Shown: piece by piece, positions 8,704 through 17,235 of the stretch | How the letters are laid out: every line of letters begins with the position of its first letter | Numbering within the stretch: the first letter of the stretch is position 1 | Assembly (NCBI GenBank): GCA_947500755.1 | Contig: CANMTO010000028.1 | Span: forward strand, 1 to 34,111 | Source of the DNA: Flavobacteriales bacterium | GTDB lineage: Bacteria > Bacteroidota > Bacteroidia > Flavobacteriales_D > Crocinitomicaceae | Direction of reading: 5' to 3' | Length of the DNA: 34,111 nucleotides | Translations under genes and position numbers: made by a program | Notes under the pieces: generated by a model | The model's input: the letters and a program-made list of their open reading frames with translations, nothing else | Told to the model about the DNA's origin: nothing | The model's database searches: none

Positions 8704-9622
8704 GTTTAATTTTAAGGGTCAAACATCGGTTTATCACGGCAAGGTGAGGGATGTGTATTCCCTGGCCGACGGGCGATTAATTATGGTTGCTTCTGACCGA
8801 ATCAGTGCGTTTGATCACATATTGCCAAGACCCATACCATTCAAGGGGCAAGTGTTAAATCAAGTGGCGACATATTTTTTAAAGGCCACGGCCGATCTAG
8901 TACCAAACTGGTTGCTTGCTACCCCAGATGCCAATGTTTCTGTTGGCATTGAATGCGAACCGATTCGAGTGGAAATGGTAATCCGTGGATATTTGGCCGG
9001 ACATGCCGCGAGAGTGTATAAAGCCGGGAATCGCTTGCTTTGTGGTGTGCTCATGCCCGAAGGAATGAACGAAAACGACCCCTTTCCTGAACCAATCATT
9101 ACCCCTGCCGTGAAAGCCGACGAAGGGCATGATGAAGACATTTCTAGAGAAGATATTATTTCGAATGGCCACGTTCTGGAGCATATTTATCTTCAGATGG
9201 AAGCGTATACTAGAGCCTTGTTCGCAAGGGGCACTCAAATGGCTAAAGAACGCGGGTTAATTTTGGTTGACACGAAATATGAGTTTGGCTTGAAGGATGG
9301 TCAGGTGATTTTAATCGATGAAATTCATACGCCGGATTCTTCCCGATATTTCTATTTAGAAGGATATGAGGAACGTCAGCGAAACGGAGAAACTCAAAAA
9401 CAACTGTCCAAGGAATTTGTAAGACAGTGGTTAATTGAAGAAGGCTTTCAGGGATTAGAGGGGCAGCAGATGCCTGAGATGCCCGATGAGTTTGTGACAT
9501 TGGTTAGTCAGCGATACATTGAGCTCTATGAAAGAATCACAGGCCTAGACTTCATTAGAGAAACGGAGGAGGAGATCATCACCCGAATAGAAAATCGGGT
9601 TTCTACGTACTTATTGACCTAA
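8678..9622 (+). CDS. purC: Phosphoribosylaminoimidazole-succinocarboxamide synthase (SAICAR synthase)
   Basis: Catalyses ATP-dependent joining of CAIR and aspartate to give SAICAR in de novo purine synthesis. The 314-residue length is that of the longer yeast-like form, not the roughly 240-residue E. coli form. Motifs: [11 protein letters not shown] near residue 20, [14 protein letters not shown] (ATP and substrate loop) near 33-46, [18 protein letters not shown] near 98-115, [10 protein letters not shown] and [15 protein letters not shown] near 195-225. The ATG at 8678 lies within the last codons of phoH (26-base overlap in another frame), pointing to coupled expression. The 3' end overlaps the convergent phosphatase gene by 12 bases, leaving no room for a terminator between them. 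Confidence 0.97.
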   Translation: MIEALKSHEFNFKGQTSVYHGKVRDVYSLADGRLIMVASDRISAFDHILPRPIPFKGQVLNQVATYFLKATADLVPNWLLATPDANVSVGIECEPIRVEMVIRGYLAGHAARVYKAGNRLLCGVLMPEGMNENDPFPEPIITPAVKADEGHDEDISREDIISNGHVLEHIYLQMEAYTRALFARGTQMAKERGLILVDTKYEFGLKDGQVILIDEIHTPDSSRYFYLEGYEERQRNGETQKQLSKEFVRQWLIEEGFQGLEGQQMPEMPDEFVTLVSQRYIELYERITGLDFIRETEEEIITRIENRVSTYLLT

Positions 9623-11227
9623 AATCTCAACAATAGGGCTTCCGGTCATGCTGCCCATTCGTTGTAGGTTTAACAGGTGTACCAATGTTGCAGCGATGTC
9701 GGTAATTGCGATGGGTCTATAAATTTCTTGTGGCTTCATCCGCATTCCATACCAAAGCAGCGGAACATGCGTATCATAGTTAAAGGCGGATCCATGTGAA
9801 GTCCCTTTGTGCTCAGATTTTTTACGAGATCCAACAGGCAGGTATCCCGGTTTGAGCATAAATATAACATCCCCACTTCGTTCCTTCGAATAACCATTTA
9901 GAATCATCTGCATCCAAGCGTCATCAATGATTCCGCGTTCTAAATCGGAACCTGTAACAGCGACTTTGACTTCAGGAAAAGTTCGGAGAATGGAAGCAAC
10001 TTGTTGCTGTATCTCGCTGCGTGTTAATTTCAACGAATCTATCAAGGGAGTATTTAAGTAGATGTTTTGATTCTCTTCCGAAAGCATGAGATTATGGCCG
10101 TACAGCGCAAGGAGTGTTTCTTCAACTGTGTTTTTCGCATGCGACATATCAAAATACCCTCCAGGTAGTTTTTCGTCTATTAACTGTTGCGGAACGGGCA
10201 CCACAGCATGGTCTGCAGTTAAAAACATCACATAGTTGTGTTTGCCAAGCTGTTGGTCTAGGGTGCGAAATAACCGAGCGAGTTCAAGGTCAAGGCGTGC
10301 ATAAATATCCTCGATTTCAAGGGAATATGGACCAAAGGCATGGCCGGCGATGTCTGGTGTGGAAAAACTAAGACAAAGCATGTCTGTGGTCTCGTGCTTT
10401 CCGATTTGTTCACTTCCAATGAGTTCACATGCAAAATCGGTCAATTGCGTATTTGCGAATGGCATTAAGGTGAATAAATTGTAGTCTCCTTTGGCATATT
10501 CAGAGAATTTGTAGGGAAATGTTGGGCTTTTTGAGCCTTTAATCGTGACCTCGTAGGGTGAATTATCGACGCTTCTAGAATACTCAGAAATAGGTTTTAA
10601 TAACTCCCAATCTTTAATGTATTGATCTGCAGAATGCGTTTGATTAAACGATTGTACCCATTCGGGTAATGCTTCCATATAATAGGAACTGGTAATAAAC
10701 GTTCCACTGGTGTAGTCGAACCAATAAGACCCGTCACTCATGTGTCCACCCGGCAGTGCTGCACTCCGGTCTTTTATTGAAATCGAATAAACCTTGGAAG
10801 AGGGGTAAGTGATTTTTAGCTGGTCAGTAATGGTCATAGTCTCCAAATTATGTGGAGAAACTTGACCATATTTACTCGAAGGATTGCCAACCGGGTTTAC
10901 CGTACTATCAAAAACACAATAAACGGATTGCTGGGTACTGCGATTGTACCAATCATTTCCAACAATCCCATGATTATATGGGGTTGTTCCCGTGTATATG
11001 GAGGCATGGCCTGGTCCGGTGTAGGTGGGAACATAATTGTAATTGGTGTTTCTACAATTCACACCGCGGTCTAGAAATCGCCTAAAGCCGTCTGTTGAAA
11101 AATGATGTTGAAAACGATACAAGTAATCATAGCACATTTGATCAACCACTACACCAACCACTAGCTTCGGCGTTTGAGCGAGGATTATTAATGGCAAAAA
11201 GCAGGCGAAAAAAACAAGGGTTCTCAT
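9611..11227 (-). CDS. PafA-like periplasmic alkaline phosphatase
   Basis: A 538-residue secreted phosphatase of the alkaline phosphatase superfamily, close in layout to PafA of Elizabethkingia meningoseptica. The signal peptide is about residues 1-18 ([18 protein letters not shown]). Visible active-site residues: metal ligand D29 in VVVDQ, nucleophile T70 in [12 protein letters not shown]91 in GNDWY, K152 and R154 in [17 protein letters not shown], later D and H in [14 protein letters not shown] in LTADHA, and H in [14 protein letters not shown]. The T-to-N spacing of 21 equals PafA T79/N100, and K-x-R matches K162/R164, which supports phosphomonoesterase over diesterase activity. The ATG overlaps the stop of the vWD gene by one base (TAATG), so translation is probably coupled. 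Confidence 0.9.
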   Translation of the reverse strand: MRTLVFFACFLPLIILAQTPKLVVGVVVDQMCYDYLYRFQHHFSTDGFRRFLDRGVNCRNTNYNYVPTYTGPGHASIYTGTTPYNHGIVGNDWYNRSTQQSVYCVFDSTVNPVGNPSSKYGQVSPHNLETMTITDQLKITYPSSKVYSISIKDRSAALPGGHMSDGSYWFDYTSGTFITSSYYMEALPEWVQSFNQTHSADQYIKDWELLKPISEYSRSVDNSPYEVTIKGSKSPTFPYKFSEYAKGDYNLFTLMPFANTQLTDFACELIGSEQIGKHETTDMLCLSFSTPDIAGHAFGPYSLEIEDIYARLDLELARLFRTLDQQLGKHNYVMFLTADHAVVPVPQQLIDEKLPGGYFDMSHAKNTVEETLLALYGHNLMLSEENQNIYLNTPLIDSLKLTRSEIQQQVASILRTFPEVKVAVTGSDLERGIIDDAWMQMILNGYSKERSGDVIFMLKPGYLPVGSRKKSEHKGTSHGSAFNYDTHVPLLWYGMRMKPQEIYRPIAITDIAATLVHLLNLQRMGSMTGSPIVEILGQ

Positions 11228-12726
11228 TATCCTTTTCCTTTAGATGGTACTGAGGTAGGTGGGTTTTTAGGCGCCGGAGATACTGTTGGTTTAGTCACCG
11301 GGGCGGGCTGATTCACTGGTTTTGATACATTCGGGGCCTTTGGCTCGGGTGTTTTAAAATTAATGCTTGGCTTGGCAGGCTCTGAACTTGGTTTCTGCAC
11401 GGGTTCGTATTCTGATGGTTTTGGCGATGAATCTATCGGTTTTGTTGGCATTGGTTGAGCTGCATTGTCAGGAAATTTTGAAGGGGCAATAGTGTTTGAA
11501 TTCACGATGGGCCTCCTCAATTTGTCTAAAATCACGCCCTCTGTTGCCGGTGGTGGGGTAGGAATTGGATTTGGCGTGAGATTCAAATAATGGGCATCAA
11601 AAATACACCCGTTCATTTCTGCCTCTGAGACCCCCATTTGTTGACATCGATTTCTGGCGACATCGCGGTTATTATTAGGGATAGCATTAAAGGTTCGTAT
11701 CACACGTGGAAAGGTCCGGTCCGTATAAAATGAAGTACTTAAACCTGGACGATAATCAAACAGACTCTGCTCGACAGAAACGCGATGGATTTCTGCAAAA
11801 TCTTTGATGATTTCGTTTTGATACCGTTGTTCAATGTCTTGAGATAAGGAGGCAAATTCCGGGGTATTCATTCCCATAAAACCCGTAAGATTATTGTTTT
11901 GCCCGAATTGATTAACTTGAAATTCATCCGTTCTATTCCGGTTTGCATTTCCCAATAAACCCGTAGGGGCCGATAAATTACAAGAGGGAACATCTACCGT
12001 TAAATTGATAAATCCTCTACCCCCGCCTCCTCGATTGTCTATGATTACTTTTTCGCCTAAGGGTCCCGATACTACATAGTTCCTTCCAATAAGGCGGATG
12101 GTGCCTCCGCAGGACAGGTAATAGGTGCGTCCCTCCATGCGAATGGGCTGGCCATTAAGCCACAAGGGTGAATTCGAACCATCGGGAATATCCGCGGCAT
12201 AGTAGGCTATTCGATCGTCATAAAGTTTAATGGCAACCGCTGTATTTAATGAAAAATCATCACTTTGCGGTTTTTGTCGGGCTTGAACCTCGAAGTGAGC
12301 TCCGACCTTTGTTAAAACAAATTCACCAACCGTTTGAAATGAATAACCGGTGTTGTCGTAAGTAACTAAGTGCGGGTCGCCAAAACTTCTCCCTTGTGCA
12401 GTTGCGCATACGGTGGAATTGTACAGGGAACTCATTAATTCGATAAATGCATCCGATGGATAGATATTCAACAACGTGTTTTGTAAGGATTCACGATCTT
12501 TTACGGGGGCCAGTGAAAAGAGCTCTGCAGGAGTTAAATCCTCCGGAAATGTGCGGTCGGGAACAGCTTGATTCGTATGAATCGCATGAATGGCATCGAA
12601 TAACCACGAGCCGCGGATGGTATCCCAAGCCACCAGGTGTTGACGAATCGATTCATGGGATTGGATTCGTTGCCCATAACTGAGTATGGAAAAACAAATG
12701 CATGAGATATAAATGAACGGTTTCAT
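11227..12726 (-). CDS. Secreted von Willebrand factor type D-domain protein with proline-rich tail
   Basis: A 499-residue protein with a signal peptide (about 1-18, ending SILSYGQ). A vWD domain spans about 107-270: it opens with CATAQGRSFGDPHLVTYDN, continues YSFQTVGEFVL, and closes with TGLLGNANRNRTDEF, the usual D-domain end where a calcium-type loop lies. From about 395 to the end it is rich in P, K, S and T with KP/PxP repeats, a likely linker or wall-associated tail. I see no T9SS sorting domain. It lies 6 bases after a response-regulator gene and runs into the PafA-like phosphatase gene with a one-base overlap, so all three form one unit. Bacterial vWD proteins are often adhesive or matrix proteins; a direct link to phosphatase function is inference. 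Confidence 0.8.
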   Translation of the reverse strand: MKPFIYISCICFSILSYGQRIQSHESIRQHLVAWDTIRGSWLFDAIHAIHTNQAVPDRTFPEDLTPAELFSLAPVKDRESLQNTLLNIYPSDAFIELMSSLYNSTVCATAQGRSFGDPHLVTYDNTGYSFQTVGEFVLTKVGAHFEVQARQKPQSDDFSLNTAVAIKLYDDRIAYYAADIPDGSNSPLWLNGQPIRMEGRTYYLSCGGTIRLIGRNYVVSGPLGEKVIIDNRGGGGRGFINLTVDVPSCNLSAPTGLLGNANRNRTDEFQVNQFGQNNNLTGFMGMNTPEFASLSQDIEQRYQNEIIKDFAEIHRVSVEQSLFDYRPGLSTSFYTDRTFPRVIRTFNAIPNNNRDVARNRCQQMGVSEAEMNGCIFDAHYLNLTPNPIPTPPPATEGVILDKLRRPIVNSNTIAPSKFPDNAAQPMPTKPIDSSPKPSEYEPVQKPSSEPAKPSINFKTPEPKAPNVSKPVNQPAPVTKPTVSPAPKNPPTSVPSKGKG

Positions 12727-12732
12727 GGTTCC

Positions 12733-13410
12733 TTATTTTGAATAAAATTTATAGCCTACACCTTTGATGGTTTGTATGTATGAGTCGCCAATTTTTTCAC
12801 GCAACTTTCTAATGTGAACATCAATAGTTCGGTCACCTACAATAACATCGGTACCCCAAACATTTGATAATATCACTTCGCGTTTAAAAACCATGTTGGG
12901 TTTGGATGCTAATAGAGAAAGAAGTTCAAATTCTTTGCGCGGGAGTTGATAGGAAGTTCCCTTCACGTGAACCAAATGGGTTTCCCGATCGATAATAAAA
13001 TCCCCCTGAGGTTTTTCGTCTGTTACCAACCGAGAAACCGATCGAGTTCTTCTAATCAGCGCATTTATTCTACTTATGAGCACCTTTGGTCTGATGGGCT
13101 TTGCAATGTAATCATCCCCTCCCGCATCAAGCCCAGCAATCTGACTGTAATCTTCTGCGCGTGCGGTTAGAAAGCAAATAATGATATCTTTCGTTGCTAA
13201 ATTTGATTTAATGTGCTCACAGGTTTGTATGCCATCCATCACCGGCATCATTACATCTAAAATTATTAAATCGGGTTTTTTAATCGCGATTCGTGCTAAA
13301 GCCATTTCACCGTGTTCCGCTTCATCGGTCGTGTATCCTTCCTTCTCAAGATTATATCTGAGCAAGGCTCGAATATCTGCTTCATCATCAACGATTAGTA
13401 TATGTCCCAT
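12733..13410 (-). CDS. OmpR/PhoB-family response regulator
   Basis: A 225-residue two-component regulator. Receiver domain about 3-120: acidic pair D8-D9, phospho-acceptor D52 in LIILDVMMP, T82 in FLTARAED, K104 in IAKPI. A winged-helix DNA-binding domain follows (about 130-223) with LPRKEFELLSLLASKPNMVF, RTIDVHIRKLREKIG and IQTIKGVGYKF. All residues for phosphorylation are present. No histidine kinase gene is adjacent on either side; the divergent neighbour is another response regulator. It is the first gene of a unit with the vWD gene (6-base gap) and the PafA-like phosphatase, which makes phosphate-linked control attractive but unproven. I do not assign phoB, since family-level sequence alone does not distinguish it. 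Confidence 0.93.
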   Translation of the reverse strand: MGHILIVDDEADIRALLRYNLEKEGYTTDEAEHGEMALARIAIKKPDLIILDVMMPVMDGIQTCEHIKSNLATKDIIICFLTARAEDYSQIAGLDAGGDDYIAKPIRPKVLISRINALIRRTRSVSRLVTDEKPQGDFIIDRETHLVHVKGTSYQLPRKEFELLSLLASKPNMVFKREVILSNVWGTDVIVGDRTIDVHIRKLREKIGDSYIQTIKGVGYKFYSK

Positions 13411-13531
13411 TTGTTTCCGAAGGTAAGAAGTTTTCCTTGGAGGAAGGCTATGAAAAACACAATAAACTAAAGATTAACAAATTTTTAAGAAAAAAAGAGC
13501 AGGGATTCGTAACTGATTTAAATATTCACAT

Positions 13532-13539
13532 TACCTTTG
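13532..13539 (+). promoter_or_regulatory. Candidate -7 promoter box of the RprY-like regulator
   Basis: TACCTTTG is a perfect TAnnTTTG element, 91 bases before the ATG at 13631. Transcription would start near 13546, giving a leader of about 85 bases. No clear TTG lies 17-23 bases upstream, so the promoter may need an activator, possibly a response regulator. Confidence 0.5.
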
Positions 13540-13564
13540 TAGCAGTAGTAGGTTAGGTTGATTA

Positions 13565-13596
13565 GTCAAGGGTCCTGGGAAACCAAGACTCTTGAC
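13565..13596 (+). promoter_or_regulatory. GAAA-tetraloop hairpin in the 5' leader of the RprY-like regulator
   Basis: Left arm 13565-13578 pairs with right arm 13583-13596 over 14 positions: 12 Watson-Crick pairs, one G-U wobble (13571/13590) and one C-A mismatch (13575/13586), closed by a GAAA loop at 13579-13582. A13564 and T13597 extend it by one pair. It lies between the predicted transcription start and the ATG. GGTTAGG (13551-13557) can also pair with CCTACC (13625-13630), directly before the ATG, with one bulge, which could close the whole leader into one structure. A four-T run follows the hairpin, too short for a convincing terminator. Confidence 0.6.
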
Positions 13597-13630
13597 TTTT
13601 CATAAATCAAAGTTCTTAAATTTGCCTACC

Positions 13631-14320
13631 ATGAAAATCTCAATTTTACTTGCTGAAGATGACATAAACCTCGGGTTTGTGATAGCCGATCAATTGCGTT
13701 CGGAGGGATATCAAGTATCCTTAGCTACCGATGGGGTAGAGGCCCTGAAGCGCTTCGATGAACAACCCTATCACCTCTGTGTTTTCGATGTGATGATGCC
13801 TAAAAAAGACGGGTTTACCTTGGCAAAAGACATTAGGAAAATTAATAGCGATATACCTATTTTGTTCCTAACGGCTAAATCCATGACAGAAGACAAAATA
13901 GAGGGGTTCAATGCCGGTGGAGATGATTATCTAACCAAACCCTTTTCCGTGGAGGAATTGAATCTTCGCATAAAATCCTTGTTAAAGCGCGTAAATATTC
14001 GCACTGAAATTCCTGAAGAAAAAGTATTTAATGTTGCCAATTTTGTATTTGATACAGAGAATTTAACCCTTACCTTAGATGGAAAAGTTCAGTCACTCAC
14101 AAAAAAAGAAGCGCAGATCCTTAAGCTTTTATTCAAATTTAAAAACCAAGTGCTTCCGCGTGAGGTGATTTTAAATACGGTTTGGGGTCAGGATGATTAT
14201 TTTGTGGGGAGAAGCCTGGATGTCTTTATCACTAAACTTCGAAAATACCTAAAGGCGGATGAATCCATCGTGATTTCAAACATCCATGGCGTTGGGTTTA
14301 AACTCGAGCTGCATTCATGA
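13631..14320 (+). CDS. RprY-like OmpR-family response regulator
   Basis: A 229-residue regulator from the ATG at 13631. An upstream TTG at 13592 would add 13 residues (MTFHKSKFLNLPT) that precede the normal receiver start MKISILLAEDD, so it is rejected. Receiver: D10-D11, phospho-acceptor D53 in FDVMMPKKDGFTLAKDIR, T81 in FLTAKS, K103 in LTKPFS. The winged helix follows (about 130-227) with SLTKKEAQILKLL, SLDVFITKLRKYLK and ISNIHGVGFKLE. AEDDINLGFVI and VMMPKKDGFTLAKDIR resemble RprY of Bacteroidetes, whose partner is the kinase RprX; no kinase gene is adjacent here. The stop overlaps the tsaB ATG (ATGA), coupling the two. A structured leader precedes it. Confidence 0.93.
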   Translation: MKISILLAEDDINLGFVIADQLRSEGYQVSLATDGVEALKRFDEQPYHLCVFDVMMPKKDGFTLAKDIRKINSDIPILFLTAKSMTEDKIEGFNAGGDDYLTKPFSVEELNLRIKSLLKRVNIRTEIPEEKVFNVANFVFDTENLTLTLDGKVQSLTKKEAQILKLLFKFKNQVLPREVILNTVWGQDDYFVGRSLDVFITKLRKYLKADESIVISNIHGVGFKLELHS

Positions 14321-14976
14321 TACTGCACATAGAAACATCAACCAAGGTTTGTTCTGTAGCGCTGTCCAATCAAGGCATTTTGCTAGACGTGTTAGAATCG
14401 AGCAGTGATCAATTTATTCATGGGGAAGCCTTAACCACGATGATTCATGTATTGTTGAAACGGAATGCCCTAGAAATCGAATCCCTCACGGCCATATCTA
14501 CCGCCCTAGGACCGGGTTCTTACACCGGATTGCGCATTGGATTGGCAACAACTAAGGGTTTAGTATTTGGTTTAGGAATTCCGTTTATTGGTATTTCCTC
14601 GCTCGAGAGTTTGATAGAACTTGCGCGTCTAAAACATCCATCCATGGCGATTGCGGCAGCGTTTGATGCGAGAAGAAATGAGGTGTTTCTGCGCGTACAA
14701 CACGAGGAGAATGTCCTAATAGCAGATCGCCCGGAGGAAATCACTGGTGCTTTTATTCCGCCTGTTCAACCCTTGATGTGGGTTGGTGACGCCAATGAAA
14801 AATTGCGTGCACTGTTGCAAGTGGATCATCAGTTTTTCGATGATGAGACTACCCCTTCAGCCAGTGGGCAAGTACGTCTCTCTTTTGAACGATATGCTGC
14901 AGGCATGTTTGAGGATATTCAGGCAATTAAACCAAATTATACCAAAGCGTTTTACACCTCGGCGCCCGCTACATAA
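14317..14976 (+). CDS. tsaB: tRNA N6-threonylcarbamoyladenosine biosynthesis protein TsaB
   Basis: A 219-residue ASKHA-fold protein, partner of TsaD (with TsaE) in forming t6A at position 37 of ANN-decoding tRNAs. It opens MILHIETSTKVCSVALS, typical of TsaB (LaIDTS). The hallmark ALGPGSYTGLRIGLATTKGL lies at about 64-83, then IGISSLESL, and later AAAFDARRNEVFL, the conserved DAR motif. Length is near the E. coli value of 231. TsaB lacks the metal-binding histidines of TsaD, as here, so it is not a TsaD homologue. The start overlaps the response-regulator stop by 4 bases, a slightly unusual pairing of regulator and tRNA modification gene that may only reflect compaction. Confidence 0.94.
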   Translation: MILHIETSTKVCSVALSNQGILLDVLESSSDQFIHGEALTTMIHVLLKRNALEIESLTAISTALGPGSYTGLRIGLATTKGLVFGLGIPFIGISSLESLIELARLKHPSMAIAAAFDARRNEVFLRVQHEENVLIADRPEEITGAFIPPVQPLMWVGDANEKLRALLQVDHQFFDDETTPSASGQVRLSFERYAAGMFEDIQAIKPNYTKAFYTSAPAT

Positions 14977-15037
14977 CATTCAAGGAGTATTTTTGATAAA
15001 AAAATGTGTAATAGTCGGGAAATCTAACAATGTCTGT

Positions 15038-15045
15038 TAACTTTG
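15038..15045 (+). promoter_or_regulatory. Candidate -7 promoter box of the coiled-coil/zapA/rny operon
   Basis: TAACTTTG is a perfect TAnnTTTG match 16 bases before the ATG at 15062. Transcription would begin around 15052, giving a very short leader. No exact TTG is seen at the preferred upstream spacing. Confidence 0.5.
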
Positions 15046-15061
15046 TGGAAAGTTTGCACGG

Positions 15062-15388
15062 ATGACGCCGAAAATTGATACCCAGATTGCTCAGTTAAGA
15101 ACCATTTTTCATCAATTCAAAGCAAAAATTGAGCAAGAACGAAAAACCGTTGAACAGTTAAATGTTGAACTGGAAGATGCCAAAAAGGAAGTAGAACGCT
15201 TAACTATTGGGCATCAATCGTTCCAGCAAGAAATCACCCGATTAACTGCGTTGGCCGAAGCAAATATAAAACAACAGGCGATTGAACCAAATTTGTTCAG
15301 TGGATACTCACGAAACGAAGCGGAAATCGACGCGTTGGTAAAGGAAATAGATTTTTGTATTGCCCAGCTAAAGAATAACAATGGCTAA
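15062..15388 (+). CDS. Small coiled-coil protein encoded directly before zapA
   Basis: A 108-residue soluble protein dominated by a coiled coil (about residues 5-75): heptad-like IAQLRTIFHQFKAKIEQE, then VEQLNVELEDAKKEVERL and ITRLTALAE. A short non-coiled part (NLFSGYSRNEAEIDALV) leads to the C-terminal helix IDFCIAQLKNNN. There is no signal peptide or membrane segment. It overlaps zapA by 8 bases, so the two are probably translated together. Several lineages place a small coiled-coil gene next to zapA (ZauP in Caulobacter; ZapB is the functional partner in E. coli), which suggests a divisome accessory role. That role is inferred from context and shape; I cannot name a family. Confidence 0.75.
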   Translation: MTPKIDTQIAQLRTIFHQFKAKIEQERKTVEQLNVELEDAKKEVERLTIGHQSFQQEITRLTALAEANIKQQAIEPNLFSGYSRNEAEIDALVKEIDFCIAQLKNNNG

Positions 15389-15656
15389 AGTATCCTTGAA
15401 ATTAGATATTGCCGGAAGAACCTATCCGATTTCAGTATTAGAATCTGAAAAGGAAAAGGTACTCAGCGCTGCGAATGCTCTAAACGTATCCATCGAGGCA
15501 CTTAAGAAGCACTATGCAGTAAATGATCAACAGGATTTGTTAGCAATGGCTTCGTTACAGTATTTAATGAAACCAAATACGGATTCACAACCGGATTTTA
15601 GTCTCATAGAACAGAAGTTAAGTGATTTAACGCGAGAGGCACAGGATTTAATCTAA
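15381..15656 (+). CDS. zapA: Cell division protein ZapA
   Basis: A 91-residue FtsZ-associated protein that cross-links FtsZ filaments at midcell. It opens MAKVSLKLDIAGRTYPISV, the ZapA globular-domain pattern (x-I-x-G-R-x-Y-x-I/L), then LESEKEKVLSAANALNVSI, and a C-terminal coiled-coil region with DLLAMASLQYL, the most recognisable ZapA motif. Length is typical (about 95-110, slightly short). It sits between a coiled-coil gene (8-base overlap) and rny (46-base gap). I looked for 6S RNA, which follows zapA in many proteobacteria, and found no room for it here. Confidence 0.92.
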   Translation: MAKVSLKLDIAGRTYPISVLESEKEKVLSAANALNVSIEALKKHYAVNDQQDLLAMASLQYLMKPNTDSQPDFSLIEQKLSDLTREAQDLI

Positions 15657-15702
15657 CAGTTCTTTTTACCAACCCTGAATTTTAATAATTTAATACAAGG
15701 GA

Positions 15703-17232
15703 ATGGACGTACTAGGAATAATTATTGGACTTACCGTTGGAGGTGGCGGTGCATTCGCTGCACAACAATGGGTCGTTGGAAACAAAGTAAAACAGCGCAT
15801 CACTGACGCTGAGAATGAGGCGGAACGCATCAAAAAAGAACGCATGCTACAAGCAAAGGAGAATTTCCTGAAACTTAAGGAAGAGCATGAGAACAACATT
15901 AAAGAACGCGAGCGGCGCGCGCAATCAAACGAAGATCGAATTCGGGGCAAAGAGAAATCCATCAATCAAAAATTAGAAGACTTAACCCGGAAGGAAAAAG
16001 ACCTTGAACGAACCCAAGGAGAGTTAACCCAAAAGAGCAGTAGCCTGGAAGGTAGAATGCAGGAGCTTGATAAAATCCAACAAAAGCGAGTCGCTGAATT
16101 ATCAAAAATCAGCAGTCTTCAACCGGAGGAAGCGAAGAAAATGCTCATGGATGCCCTAGTTGATGAGGCAAGAACGGCTGCGATGGTTCAAATTAAAGAA
16201 ATTTCTGAAGAAGCCAAATTAAACGCGAACCGTGAAGCGCGAAGGATTGTGATCCAAACTATTCAACGCGTAGCTACGGAACAAGCCATTGAAAATGCCG
16301 TTTCTGTCTTCAACATAGAATCGGATGAGGTCAAAGGACGTATTATTGGTCGTGAAGGGCGGAATATCCGTGCCTTAGAAGCAGCAACAGGCGTTGAGAT
16401 TATTGTAGATGATACCCCAGAGGCGATTATCTTATCTTGCTTTGATCCCATTCGTAGAGAGATCGCACGCCTTTCCTTACATCAACTCGTTTCCGATGGC
16501 CGTATACACCCAGCGCGAATCGAAGAGGTTGTGGCTAAAACTAAAAAGAACCTAGATGAAGAAATCGCCGAAACAGGCCGACGAACCTGTATTGATTTAG
16601 AGATTCATGGCCTACATCCTGAGTTAATGCGAATGGTAGGTCGCATGAAGTATCGTTCATCGTATGGTCAAAACTTACTGCAGCACTCTCGCGAAGTAGC
16701 GAATCTTTGTGCCATCATGGCTGCCGAATTGGGATTAAATGTGAAAGTGGCAAAACGAGCAGGATTGTTACATGACATTGGTAAAGTTCCGGATGAAGAA
16801 CCAGAATTACCACATGCCATCTTAGGGATGAAAATCGCCGAAAAATATGGCGAAAAACCCGATGTACTAAATGCCATTGGAGCGCACCATGATGAGATCG
16901 AAATGAAAACCTTGATTTCTCCAATTGTGCAAGTTTGTGATGCAATCTCTGGGGCTCGTCCAGGTGCTCGACGAGAAATTGTGGAGGCATACATTAAGCG
17001 TATTAAAGAACTTGAAAACCTAGCGCTATCTTATGATGGGGTTGGCAGTGCCTATGCAATTCAAGCAGGTCGAGAATTACGGGTCTTGGTTGAAGCGGAG
17101 AAAGTAACCGACCAACGCGCTGAAGAATTATCTTTTACGATATCTCAGCGAATTCAAACGGAAATGACGTATCCAGGCCAAGTAAAGGTTACTGTAATAC
17201 GAGAAAAGAGGTCGGTGAACTATGCTAAATAA
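15703..17232 (+). CDS. rny: Ribonuclease Y
   Basis: A membrane-anchored endoribonuclease that starts mRNA decay. The 509 residues comprise an N-terminal membrane helix (about 4-21, [18 protein letters not shown]), a long charged coiled coil (about 25-165), a KH RNA-binding domain with [15 protein letters not shown] from about 211, and an HD domain with the metal-binding pair H357-D358 in [12 protein letters not shown] and H in IGAHHDE. This order and length match RNase Y of Firmicutes (about 520). It follows zapA by 46 bases and precedes the DAHP synthase gene by 3, so it probably shares the division-operon transcript. The ATG at 15703 places the anchor directly at the N terminus, supporting this start. 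Confidence 0.97.
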   Translation: MDVLGIIIGLTVGGGGAFAAQQWVVGNKVKQRITDAENEAERIKKERMLQAKENFLKLKEEHENNIKERERRAQSNEDRIRGKEKSINQKLEDLTRKEKDLERTQGELTQKSSSLEGRMQELDKIQQKRVAELSKISSLQPEEAKKMLMDALVDEARTAAMVQIKEISEEAKLNANREARRIVIQTIQRVATEQAIENAVSVFNIESDEVKGRIIGREGRNIRALEAATGVEIIVDDTPEAIILSCFDPIRREIARLSLHQLVSDGRIHPARIEEVVAKTKKNLDEEIAETGRRTCIDLEIHGLHPELMRMVGRMKYRSSYGQNLLQHSREVANLCAIMAAELGLNVKVAKRAGLLHDIGKVPDEEPELPHAILGMKIAEKYGEKPDVLNAIGAHHDEIEMKTLISPIVQVCDAISGARPGARREIVEAYIKRIKELENLALSYDGVGSAYAIQAGRELRVLVEAEKVTDQRAEELSFTISQRIQTEMTYPGQVKVTVIREKRSVNYAK

Positions 17233-17235
17233 CTC

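Noticed and set aside
8860-9500. Long open frames on the strand opposite purC
   Set aside because: Purine synthesis motifs on the plus strand explain the region; the antisense products have no recognisable domain. The same holds for open frames opposite acnA, rny and rlmN.
13592-13630. TTG start adding 13 residues to the RprY-like regulator
   Set aside because: The added residues precede the normal receiver-domain start and are encoded by the right side of the leader hairpin; the ATG at 13631 is the better start.
15657-15702. 6S RNA downstream of zapA
   Set aside because: Only 46 bases separate zapA from rny, too few for a 6S RNA.
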